From NCBI RefSeq assembly GCF_000974485.1, contig NZ_BBOM01000004.1, positions 372,001-436,000 of the forward strand: a stretch of 64,000 bases of DNA, in the 5' to 3' direction. The notes below the pieces were generated by a model. It ran no database searches. It was not told the DNA's origin and saw only the letters and a program-made list of their open reading frames with translations. This DNA comes from Streptomyces sp. NBRC 109706. Lineage in GTDB: Bacteria; Actinomycetota; Actinomycetes; Streptomycetales; Streptomycetaceae. Position numbers and translations under genes: made by a program. Shown piece by piece: positions 27,255 to 35,537 of this stretch. Numbering within the stretch: position 1 is the first letter of the stretch; each line of letters opens with the position of its first letter.

Positions 27255-28272
27255 TGTGTCAACCTCCGGGGGCTGATGAGGACCAGGGCGTCGAGCATCT
27301 CGGGCGTCGGCTGCATTGCGTTGCGAACCCTCCAGGGTTGATGAGGACTGGCCGAGGAGGCGGGTGTCCCCCGGGAGACCACCGTTGCGAACCCTCCGGG
27401 GTTGATGAGGACGAGTGAGTACCGCCGTGAGGCGGCCGCGCTCCTGGCGTTGCGAACCCTCCGGGGTTGATGAGGACCAGCGGTATGGGCGATCGCGTCG
27501 CCGTGATCGACACGTTGCGAACCCTCCGGGGTTGATGAGGACCCCAGGGTCACATGGACATGGAGGTGCGGGTCACCGGGGGGTTGCGAACCCTCCGGGG
27601 TTGATGAGGACCCGGTAGCAACTGGGGCACCAGGCCCGCAGGTCAGGTTGCGAACCCTCCGGGGTTGATGAGGACACGGTCCTCCGTGAATGCCGCCCGC
27701 CGGGGGTGGCGTTGCGAACCCTCCGGGGTTGATGAGGACGCCGGATCGGAACATGCATCACCGGCCCCCGTTCCTGGTTGCGAACCCTCCGGGGTTGATG
27801 AGGACTCGCCGAGGACCCCGCCGCCCGCGACCGCCTCCGCGCGTTGCGAACCCTCCGGGGTTGATGAGGACCCGCCTCGTCCTCGGGGACTCCGCCCATC
27901 AGGTCGCGTTGCGAACCCTCCGGGGTTGATGAGGACCCACGCCCGCCGGTCACCCGGCATCGGCACCAGCGCCCGGTTGCGAACCCTCCGGGGTCGATGA
28001 GGACACCTCGACGGGGTCGTCGACCTCCCCGGCGGCTGCCTGTTGCGAACCCTCCGGGGTTGATGAGGACCCGCGCAGGAATGGCAGCCCGCGATTTCAC
28101 GGCTGGTGTTGCGAACCCTCCGGGGTTGATGAGGACGACCACGCCGCCGGCAATCACGCCGGCCGGCATCGTCGCGTTGCGAACCCTCCGGGGTTGATGA
28201 GGACCCGGGACGCGGGTGGCGGCGAGCGGCGTCAGGGTCAGGTGTTGCGAACCCTCCGGGGTTGATGAGGAC
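27255..28272 (-). CRISPR. CRISPR array 2 (16 repeats, 15 spacers)
   Basis: Fifteen regular 29-nt repeats start at 27320, 27384, 27449, 27514, 27583, 27647, 27711, 27777, 27843, 27908, 27976, 28042, 28108, 28176 and 28244; a degenerate one occupies 27255-27283. The plus-strand repeat begins GTTGCGAACCCTCCGG and ends GGTTGATGAGGAC; only two of the fifteen carry a single change. Spacers are about 35-40 nt. The leader is at the high-coordinate end, so the array is read leftward, toward cas2. The degenerate repeat is at the leader-distal end, as expected. Leftward transcription runs against the cas operon. Confidence 0.97.
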
Positions 28273-28384
28273 CCGAGTGTAAAGCCGCTGGTTGAAGGGC
28301 AGATCTGGGTGCCGTGGGGTGGGTGAAAGTGCAGCAGTCTGGCGGTAGTGCAACATCGCAGGTCAGAGGGATGAGTGGGGCGTC
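28273..28384 (-). promoter_or_regulatory. CRISPR leader of array 2
   Basis: About 110 bases next to the last repeat share several blocks with the leader of array 1, including the repeat-proximal CCGAGTGTAAAGCCGCTGG, a central GCAGCAGTCTGGCGGTAGTG and an outer GGGGCGTCG. The match stops near 28384, which sets the outer leader boundary. Confidence 0.8.
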
Positions 28385-28619
28385 GCTCAGAAGGTCCGGG
28401 ATCGGCCCGTGGAGTCTTGGGCTGATGGGGCCAGCCTAGCTTCAGCACAGGAGTTGTTGGCTGGTGTCATGGCCGGAGTGTAGGGGGAGTTGGTCGGTCT
28501 TGGGCCCACGTACTGCACGGAACCTCTGCTTCGTCGCGCCGACGCCCCTCGGTGGTGCTCCCGACGGCCTTTCCGGTATCGGCCATCCCTGTCCTCTCCC
28601 GCCCGCTGCGGCGCGCTGG

Positions 28620-28805
28620 AGACTGTGAGGTCGGCGAGCCGAGGACGAAAACCTGTGGCGCGGTGGATCCTGGCCCGCAGGGCACGAGGGCCACCTCGTC
28701 CGGCGCCGGCGCCGCGTCCATCCGTGTGCCCAGGACCCGGCCCGCCGCGTAGGTGGTGATGGAGGTGGCCCCGCCCGACGGCAGGCCGTCGACTGTCAGG
28801 CGTGC
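28620..28805 (-). pseudogene. internally deleted relic of a MurC-like ligase
   Basis: The minus-strand translation contains YAAGR joined directly to VLGTRMDAAPAPDEVALVPC. In the MurC-like pseudogene at 31436-32580 the matching pieces (AAYAAGRALG and VLGTRMGAALAAADEVVLLP) are about 80 residues apart, so this copy has an internal deletion. There is no usable open frame. The rest of 28385-28905 contains no gene that I can support. Confidence 0.5.
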
Positions 28806-28905
28806 GTGACAGCAACGGTGTGCCGGTCGTGGTGCGAGTGGGCACTTCGCCCAGGCCGCGGACGAGGGGCTGCTGCTCCGTCTCTCCGGACCTTAGGCTT
28901 TGGGG

Positions 28906-29538
28906 ATGGCGATGACCGCAGAGCCCAGGTTCGACGGTGTGATCTTCGACTTCTTCGGGGTCCTGACCTTCAACATGGTCGAGGTGATCTCGTATTTCGA
29001 GGACCGGGAGCGACTTGCTCGGGGAACGTTCCTCCGGGCGTGGGCCGACCCACGGGGGCAGGAGCTCTTTCGCCAGCTCGAACTCGGCAAGATCAGTCAG
29101 ACGGAGTGGAACAGCGGGTTCGCTGCCCTGATCGGCGTGGAACCGGACAACCTGATGGCCCGGTATCTGCACGACGCGTTCCCGGCGCATCAGGTACTCA
29201 GCGCGGCGCGACAGGCGCGCGCGGCTGGGATCAAGACCGCCGTGTTGTCCAACAGCCTCGGTCGAGAGCCCTACGATCCCTACGCTGGGTTCGACTTGTA
29301 CGGCACCTTCGACGCGGTCGTGCTCTCCGCGGAGCATGGGGTACGCAAGCCCGATCCTGACATTTTCCGACTGGTGCTCGACAAGCTTGGGGTGTCGGCT
29401 GAGCGGTGCCTGTTCCTCGATGACAGCGAGCAGAACCTGGCCGCCGCCCATGGCCTGGGATTGACGCCGCTGCTGGCACTGGATGAGATGGTGGCGGCCA
29501 GGCGTCTTCGCGAGATGTTGGGTCTATTCGACCTGTAG
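28906..29538 (+). CDS. HAD-superfamily hydrolase (haloacid dehalogenase-like)
   Basis: About 210 residues from ATG 28906 (ATG 28912 also possible). Motif I reads VIFDFFGVLT, motif II TAVLSNS, motif III KPDPDIF and motif IV FLDDSEQN, so the Rossmann core of the HAD superfamily is complete. The second Asp of the phosphatase form of motif I (DxD) is Phe here, as in haloacid dehalogenase and epoxide hydrolase type members, so a phosphatase role is less likely. It stands alone; its end overlaps the end of the convergent regulator relic by 15 nt. Confidence 0.8.
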   Translation: MAMTAEPRFDGVIFDFFGVLTFNMVEVISYFEDRERLARGTFLRAWADPRGQELFRQLELGKISQTEWNSGFAALIGVEPDNLMARYLHDAFPAHQVLSAARQARAAGIKTAVLSNSLGREPYDPYAGFDLYGTFDAVVLSAEHGVRKPDPDIFRLVLDKLGVSAERCLFLDDSEQNLAAAHGLGLTPLLALDEMVAARRLREMLGLFDL

Positions 29539-30183
29539 GAACTCGCGGACCGCCGGGTGCGCGGTGTGGGGTACCAGTTTCTCGCGGAGGCCGTTCAGCT
29601 CGGAGGTTGAGCGCGCGGACTCCACCGACCCGAGGCACCGGGCCGCACGGTGTGTCGTGGCGACCGCAGCGTCCAGATCGTGCATGGCCAGATGTGCCTC
29701 GGCGGCGCGGGCAAGATAGATCGCGTGGCTTCGCGGATACTCCTCCTCGCCCGGGTACGACGCCTTCACGCCGGCCTCGAAGCGGCGTAACGCCTCGGCC
29801 GGGTCCCCGAGTTGCAAGGCGGACGAGCCGGCGATCATTTCGACCTCGCCGTAGTCCACCCAGTACAGGGACTTGGGATCGTCGTCGTGTGGTCCCTTGT
29901 CCAGTGCCGCGCGGGCGATGTGGAGGTGGTGGGCGCACTCCTTCTTGGCGCCGGTCTTCGACAGCGCGCGGGCGGTGCGGGCGGCCAGCATCGCGTGCAT
30001 GCGCGGAGTCGCCGTCCGCTTCACCTGCTCCAGCGGCGTCTCCAGGAGTGATACGGCCCTGCCTGCCTGTCCGGGTGTGGAGTAGCACTGGATCGCGGCG
30101 AACGAGAGCGCATAGGCCCCGCTGATCGGGTCGCCGGCCTCGGCTGAGGCGTGGAGGGAACCGTCGAAGAAGCGTTGCGCTAC
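29524..30183 (-). pseudogene. C-terminal relic of an XRE/TPR transcriptional regulator
   Basis: The minus frame is open from the stop at 29524 back to about 30183, reading PGVAQRFFDGSLHASAEAGD and then TPR-like repeats (AHHLHIARAALDKG, YGEVEMIAGSSALQLG) to REFLQVE. It matches the C-terminal tetratricopeptide half of streptomycete XRE regulators such as the intact one at 40735-42108. The N-terminal helix-turn-helix and linker are absent: similarity stops where the MurF-like sequence begins on the other strand. It may be translated from an internal GTG at 30024 (166 residues) but should not bind DNA. Confidence 0.65.
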
Positions 30184-30194
30184 GCCGGGGCGGC

Positions 30195-31439
30195 TCTTAC
30201 GCCGAAGCGGCCGTCGCGTCCGGGGCGGTGGCGGTGTTGGCGACCCGGCCGGTCGGTGTTCAGGCCGTGGTGGTGGACGATGTGTTGGACGCGCTCGCGG
30301 CGCTGGCCCGTACGGTGTTGGCTGCTGTGCCGGAGGCGAGGGTGATCGGGCTGACGGGCTCGGCGGGCAAGACCAGCACCAAGGACCTGATCGCCCAGGT
30401 GCTGCCCGAGTTGGGGCCGACGGTGGCCACCGTGGCGTCGTTCAACGGGGAGCTGGGGATGCCGTTGACGATCACTCAGCTTCATCGTGATGTGCGCTTC
30501 CTCGTCCTGGAGATGGGGGCGCGCGGCATCGGCCATATCGCGCACCTGACGGGCATCGCGCCGCCCACGGTCGGCCTGGTGCTCAACGTCGGTACCGCGC
30601 ATGTCGGTGAGTTCGGAGGGCGGGACAAGATCGCCGCCGCGAAGGGCGAGTTGGTCGAGGCTCTGCCCTCGGCCGTCGAGGGCGGTATCGCGGTGTTGAA
30701 CGCGGATGACGAGCTGGTCGCCGCCATGGCATCGCGCACCCGCGCCCGGGTGGTGACGTTCGGCGTCCGGCAGGATGCCGATGTGCGGGCTGAGGATGTC
30801 GCCCTCGACTCGGCCGGCCGCCCCTCGTTCAGCCTGGTGGCGGGGGGCGAGCGGGCGCGCGTTGAACTGTCCTTGCACGGTGCCCACCAGGTGTCGAACG
30901 CCTTGGCCGCAGCGGCGGTGGCCGTGGCGCTGGGCGCCGATGTGGGGCTGACGGCCGCCGCACTGTCGGGTGCGCGGCTGGTGGCCGCCGGGCGGATGGA
31001 GGTCACCAACCGACCGGACGACATCGTGATCGTCAACGACGCGTTCAACGCGAACCCCGAGTCGATGCGGGCCGCCCTGGACGCGCTGACGGCCATGAGA
31101 GGCGAGCGCCGGGCCGTCGCGGTCCTGGGGGAGATGCGGGAACTCGGTCCGGACGCCGGCGAGGAACACGCCCGGGTCGGCCGTCTGGCCGCCGACGCCG
31201 GACTCAGCGTGTTGGTGACGGTCGGCGGGGACGACGCGCGGGCGATGGCCGACGCCGCGAAGCAGGCGCGGCCGGGCCTGGAGGTCGTCGAGTCCCGCGA
31301 CCGGGACCACGCCCTCACCCTGGCCCGTGAACTGCTCCGCCCCGGTGACGTCATCCTGGTCAAAAGCTCCCACAGCGTCGGGCTGGAGCATGTGGCGGTG
31401 TGCCTGGCCCAGCCCGACCCCGTGAGCGACACCCGCTAG
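30195..31439 (+). pseudogene. MurF-like ligase lacking its N-terminal domain
   Basis: The frame begins with SYAEAAVASGAVAVLATRP, which in intact MurF lies about 80-90 residues from the start, so the UDP-binding N-terminal domain is missing. The ATP-binding and C-terminal domains look whole: VIGLTGSAGKTSTKDL (P-loop), FNGELGMPLTITQL, NDAFNANPESM. A GTG at 30228 would give 403 residues. MurF adds D-Ala-D-Ala to the UDP-MurNAc-tripeptide; without its UDP-substrate domain this copy should not do so. Its stop (TAG) overlaps the stop of the convergent MurC-like pseudogene. A free-standing ligase with a new role is possible but less likely. Confidence 0.65.
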
Positions 31440-32580
31440 ACGACGGCGGCCACCGGCCGGTCCAGGGCCTGCCCGATCAGCGTCGCGAGACCGGCAACCT
31501 CGCCCGTCTCCATCGTCACCACCACATCCCCGGGCCCGGCGGCGGCGGCGACCACGGCGGCGGCCTCCGCCAGACCTGCGACCTGGTGCACGCGGGCCCC
31601 GGCCGCGACGGTGGCCCGCGCGATCCCGTCCACGCCCACCGGCCCGGCCGCCGGGGCGAACGCGTCCCGCACCGGCAGGAGCACCACCTCGTCCGCCGCC
31701 GCCAGCGCCGCGCCCATCCGCGTGCCCAGGACCCGTACGCGCGGCACTCCGCACGGCTCGAACGCGACGATCACCCGGCCGCCGGCGGCCAGTTCCCGCG
31801 CGGTGGTGAGGTCCGCTCGGATCGCGGTGGGGTGGTGGGCGAAGGAATCCACCACCCTCACCCCATCCCGCGCTCCGGGGAGAGTCTGCATCCTGCGGTG
31901 CACCCCAGCGAAGCCGGACAGCCCGACCGCCAACGCTTCGGGCGCCTCGCCCAGGGCCCGGCCCGCCGCATACGCGGCGACGGACGCGAGAACAGCCGGA
32001 CGGCCGGGGGTACGCACCGTCCATGACGCCCGCGCCCCGCCGAGGTCGAGCACGGTCACCGTGCTACCCGCCGCTGCGGGCACCGCCGACAACAGCCGCA
32101 CGTCGGCGCCCGTGCTCTCGCCGTAGGTGACCACCCGGGTACCCCTGCCACCGCCGTTGCGCCGTCGGACACGGGCGGCGACCTCACGGGCGCCGGCATC
32201 GTCGGCGCACACCACCAACGCCCCGGCGCCGGTGGCGAAGTCCGTCAGCGTGGCGACCGCGTGGCGACCACATCGCCGGTGCCGGCATAGGTCTCGGGGT
32301 GGTCGTCGTCGGCGTTCAGCACCACCGCCACATCGGCCCGGTACCCTGCCACGCTGCGGTCGCTCTCGTCCCCCTCGACGACCAACAGCCCCGAGCCCGC
32401 CCGTGCGTTGAGACCGTCGGCGACCGAGTTGGCCCCGGCCACCCAGGACGGGGCGCGGTGGCCCAGGGCGGCGGCCAGCATCAGCGTGGCCGTCGACTTC
32501 CCGTGCGTTCCGGACACGACGACCGACCGGTCGGCGTGCGACACGAGTTGGGCGAGTGTCACGGCTGCGGCGAGCCCGCC
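31436..32580 (-). pseudogene. MurC-like ligase, N-terminally truncated and frameshifted
   Basis: The upstream part is read in one frame (LAAAVTLAQLVSHADRSVV, P-loop VVSGTHGKSTATLM, VVEGDESDRS) and stops after GTGDVVATRSPR. The downstream part resumes in another frame (ATLTDFATGAG, SFAHHPTAI, VVVTMETGEVAGLAT). The break is an 11-bp tandem duplication at 32248-32269; deleting one copy restores GTGDVVATLTDF. The first ~100 residues of a normal MurC are missing too, replaced by the end of the SpeD-like gene. The ligase is therefore doubly broken. It is convergent with the clipped MurF-like gene. Confidence 0.75.
32248..32269. repeat. 11-bp tandem duplication causing a frameshift
   Basis: Two adjacent copies of GCGTGGCGACC (32248-32258 and 32259-32269) lie inside the MurC-like pseudogene. 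Eleven extra bases shift the frame; a single copy would join the two halves of the ligase exactly. Confidence 0.85.
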
Positions 32581-32945
32581 GCGTTGTGTCGGCTGGCAGG
32601 GCGTCCGAGGGGAGAGGGCGTGTGGCGTCGGATGTCCTGTTTGTGCGTGGCTCGGCTGCCGAGGATTTCGATGATGGGGTGGAGTGCTTCGTTGGCAGGG
32701 GCGTCGGCCCGGCAGGTGAACAGGTCGACGTGGGCGAGGCGGTGTTCGGGCCAGGTGGATACGACGAGGTGGGACTCGGCCAGGACGAGGACGCAGGTGA
32801 GACCGTGGGGCTGGAAGGGGACGGCGAGCGCGTCGAGGACCGTCGCACCGAGTCGGTCGGCAGCGGCGTACATCGCTGTAAGAAGCCGTTCGGCCGGGAT
32901 GTCGGGGGTGGAGCAGTCGAGGAGGTCGTAGACGGCGCAGATCAT
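32559..32945 (-). CDS. SpeD-like pyruvoyl-dependent decarboxylase
   Basis: A 128-residue protein from ATG 32945, the usual length for bacterial class 1B AdoMet decarboxylase proenzymes. The cleavage region reads LAESHLVVSTWPEH, with the Glu-Ser pair where the chain is cut and Ser becomes the pyruvoyl cofactor; the conserved Cys is in VDLFTCRAD. The His of the standard IHTWPE motif (His68 in the Thermotoga enzyme) is Ser here. SpeD relatives that decarboxylate ornithine or arginine instead of AdoMet are known, so the substrate is open. The start overlaps the end of the synthetase-like gene by 4 nt. The last ~15 residues run into the captured Mur ligase fragment and may not be original. Confidence 0.72.
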   Translation of the reverse strand: MICAVYDLLDCSTPDIPAERLLTAMYAAADRLGATVLDALAVPFQPHGLTCVLVLAESHLVVSTWPEHRLAHVDLFTCRADAPANEALHPIIEILGSRATHKQDIRRHTPSPLGRPASRHNAAGSPQP

Positions 32946-34069
32946 GGGGTGGTTCCCCCGCAGGTTGGTGAGGGGGCTCGCCGGAGGAGATGTGCGAGGT
33001 GGTCGACGGTGTAGGAGCGGTGGAGTCGGCGGGGCTCGGCCGCCCAGCGGCAGGCTTCGGCCCACAGGACGGTGAGGGCATCCTCGCCGTGGTCGTCGAG
33101 GAGTCGGTCGAGGTTGAGGAACGCCTCGGGTAAGTCGGCGTAGTCCGGCCCGTAGCGCACGTACAGGGACTTCGACAGTTTGCCTCCCGTCCGGTCAAGG
33201 ATCATCGGCGTGAAGATGCTGACGGGCCAGCGGTTGGTGGGGATGCCGAGGGCCGCGAGGGCGGGGGCGAGTACATGGGCGTGCCAGGCGCCGCCCCAGT
33301 CGGCGCCGTCGATGGAGACGGAACAGGCCCGGTAGAGGTCACGTTCGGCGGCCAGGAGGTAGCCCTTCTGGATGGATCTCACCGGGGTATTGGCGTCGTA
33401 CCAGCCGTTGGTGCCGGCGATGTCGATGGTTTCGCGGTAGAGGCCGTGGGCGGGGCAGCGGGAGTCCAGATGAACCGCGCCGGGTTCGGCGGTGATGCGC
33501 AGGTCGGTCGCGGCCTTGTCCATGAGCCGGCAGTGCGGGCAGCGGGGCCGGACGCGGACGATGCCGTCGCCGGGGGCGACGATGGGTGCGAAGTCGGCTT
33601 GGCGGGAGGCTATGTGGTGCAGGCACTCCCGCACCGGGGGCAGCAGTTGGTAGACGCCGTAGGGGCGGAACTCGTAGCGCACGCCGCTGGCGGCCGAGGC
33701 CCAGGCGAGGAGCCGCTGGAATCCGGAGGTGCGCTCGGTGCGGTCGATGTGGCCGGTGTCGATGAGGTCGGCGACGGTGCGGATATAGCTGCGGCCGTCG
33801 ATGTCGATGTGCTCGGCGGGTGCGTTGTCCAGTGCGTCGAAGATGACAGTCGCGGGTAGGTCGAGCCGCTGTGCGGCGTGGGCGGTGAGGGCGAAGACGG
33901 CCATGACCGTGACGACGCTTCCGATGTGCGGGGTGCCGTTGAGCTGGGCGGCGGTCGTCACCCGCAGCCGCTCGGCGTCGCGCGCTGCCGGGCGGATCAG
34001 GTCCGCGTTGGTGTCGGTGAGGTGGGCGATCCCCGTGGGCGCGAAGATCAGGCCATCGTCGGGGTTCAT
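32942..34069 (-). CDS. class I aminoacyl-tRNA synthetase-like protein, catalytic part only
   Basis: A 375-residue protein; ATG 34069 follows AGGAGG at ideal spacing. The class I signatures are NGTPHIGSVVT (HIGH-like, ~residue 44) and TGGKLSKSLYV (KMSKS-like, ~residue 300). A four-ligand zinc-like insertion sits between (RCPHCRLMD and SRCPAHG), as in class I lysyl-tRNA synthetases. At 375 residues it has little room for an anticodon-binding domain, so it probably activates an amino acid for a purpose other than coding tRNA charging. Being sandwiched between a decarboxylase and methyltransferases supports a biosynthetic or modification role. The amino-acid substrate cannot be read from the sequence. 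Confidence 0.72.
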   Translation of the reverse strand: MNPDDGLIFAPTGIAHLTDTNADLIRPAARDAERLRVTTAAQLNGTPHIGSVVTVMAVFALTAHAAQRLDLPATVIFDALDNAPAEHIDIDGRSYIRTVADLIDTGHIDRTERTSGFQRLLAWASAASGVRYEFRPYGVYQLLPPVRECLHHIASRQADFAPIVAPGDGIVRVRPRCPHCRLMDKAATDLRITAEPGAVHLDSRCPAHGLYRETIDIAGTNGWYDANTPVRSIQKGYLLAAERDLYRACSVSIDGADWGGAWHAHVLAPALAALGIPTNRWPVSIFTPMILDRTGGKLSKSLYVRYGPDYADLPEAFLNLDRLLDDHGEDALTVLWAEACRWAAEPRRLHRSYTVDHLAHLLRRAPSPTCGGTTP

Positions 34070-34761
34070 ACGGTCCTCCTGGTTGCCGTGTAGAGCCAGA
34101 GGGATGGGAAGTCGGGGTCGGCGCTGGGCAGTTGGCGTAGCTCGGCGAGGTCGAGGCCGGCCCGCTCGGCAGCGCGCCGGTAGAGCTGTTCGTCGAGCGT
34201 GACGCGCCCGTCGGAGGGGCTGGCGCGGACCCAGTTGGCTCCGGCGGCCTGCCCTCCGGGGGCGAGAAGGCGGTGGAGTGCGGTGAAGCAGGCGGTGAAA
34301 TGGTCGGCGCTGCGGCATAGGCCGAGGAGTCCGAACTGCGTGACGAGATCGAAGCCGCCGGTGGGTAGGTCAGGGTGGACAGGTGTGTGGCCGGTGAGGC
34401 AGTCCGCGCGGACGGTGGCGTTGAGGGATCGGCAGCGGGCTGTGAAGTCCTCGGAGCGGTAGCGGTGACACAGCTGAAGGGCGGTGCGATGGATACCGCG
34501 CGGACGCGCCGCGGTGGTGAAGGCACGCAGGATCGCGAGTCGTCGCGGATCGGTGTCCACCGCGGTGAGGGAGTCCGCTTGGAGGGCGATGGCCCACAGC
34601 ATGGTCTCCGAGCCGCTGCCGAGATCGGCCCACCTCCGCGCGGGCGGGAGGCCGTTGAGGGTGGCCAGGATGTGTTCGGTACCCAGGCCGAATCGGAACG
34701 CGTCGCTGTAGTACCGCTTCCAGTACGCCCCGGCCGGCAGCACCGTGGACGGGCCGTTCAT
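34066..34761 (-). CDS. class I SAM-dependent methyltransferase
   Basis: A 231-residue protein from ATG 34761. SAM motif I is WADLGSGSETMLW (~residue 45) and the acidic residue of motif II is in LTAVDTDPRRL. The later hydrophobic strand reads GFDLVTQFGLLGL. The substrate is unknown. Both ends overlap neighbours by 4 nt, so it is made together with the second methyltransferase and the synthetase-like protein. Fold assignment is good; a transferase of another SAM-derived group (for example aminocarboxypropyl) cannot be excluded. Confidence 0.75.
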   Translation of the reverse strand: MNGPSTVLPAGAYWKRYYSDAFRFGLGTEHILATLNGLPPARRWADLGSGSETMLWAIALQADSLTAVDTDPRRLAILRAFTTAARPRGIHRTALQLCHRYRSEDFTARCRSLNATVRADCLTGHTPVHPDLPTGGFDLVTQFGLLGLCRSADHFTACFTALHRLLAPGGQAAGANWVRASPSDGRVTLDEQLYRRAAERAGLDLAELRQLPSADPDFPSLWLYTATRRTV

Positions 34762-35537
34762 CGGCTGGTTCCGTTCGCGACGGCCAGAACCTCCGAGAGG
34801 CCGCCGTCCCCGGGCAGAAACCGCATGTCCTGGAACGCCGCCGCGTGCAGAACGGCACCAAGCCCGTGAGGCTCCAGGAGCCGTAGATCGACGGACGCGG
34901 TGTGCAGCCGGGCACCGGCGCTGTCCTGATAGGCGAAGTCGATGCGCACGGCGTCGCCGTCTTCGTGGTGCACCCGGCGTCGCCGCGCGACCGCACCACC
35001 ACAGGTTGCTGGGTCGAGACGTCGGTCTGTTTGCCAGGCACCCGCTGGCTGGTGCGGATCGTAGAAGGAGGCGGCATCGACGGTGCGGTTGTCGTGGCGG
35101 CACAGCACCTGCATCAGCAGACGCGCCCCGGGTGCCATCGCGGCGCGAAGCGCCCCCAGCACGCGCGGCAACGAGGTCTGGGCGGTCAGCTGGTTCAGTG
35201 CCGCGTTCGGCACGATGACGGTATCCACGCCGGGCAGTGCTGGCAGACGCTGCACCCGGCATGAGACCGTCCTCATCCGGTGGGTGGGAATGCCCGCGTG
35301 GACTCCGGCAGCGACAGCGGCGGTCAGCATGCGGGGGCTGCCGTCCACGAGGGTCACTCCACAGTTGGCCGCCGCGTAATCCCTGAGGAAGTGCCCCGGG
35401 CCGCAGGGGACTTCAGCAACATGAACGGCGTTGGCGATGGCTTCGGCCAGCAGCCTGGGCCTGGCCGTCCGCGCCTCACCGCCGGCGAAGGCGGCCCGTT
35501 CGTCGTAGGCGGCAAGGACCGCGTCAACGGAGGTCAC
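34758..35537 (-). CDS. SAM-dependent methyltransferase
   Basis: A 259-residue protein from ATG 35537 with motif I VAEVPCGPGHFL (~residue 41), VTLVDGSPRML (motif II) and the post-motif strand DTVIVPNAALNQL. It resembles the small-molecule methyltransferase branch (methyltransferase-11/25 type). The start lies within the 3' end of the dehydrogenase-like gene and the stop overlaps the next start, so it is coupled to both. No substrate evidence is visible. Confidence 0.75.
   Translation of the reverse strand: MTSVDAVLAAYDERAAFAGGEARTARPRLLAEAIANAVHVAEVPCGPGHFLRDYAAANCGVTLVDGSPRMLTAAVAAGVHAGIPTHRMRTVSCRVQRLPALPGVDTVIVPNAALNQLTAQTSLPRVLGALRAAMAPGARLLMQVLCRHDNRTVDAASFYDPHQPAGAWQTDRRLDPATCGGAVARRRRVHHEDGDAVRIDFAYQDSAGARLHTASVDLRLLEPHGLGAVLHAAAFQDMRFLPGDGGLSEVLAVANGTSR

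Noticed and set aside
18077..28448. Open reading frames running through both CRISPR arrays
   Set aside because: They encode repeated HQPRRVRN- or EPSGVDED-like peptides that are simply the translated CRISPR repeats.
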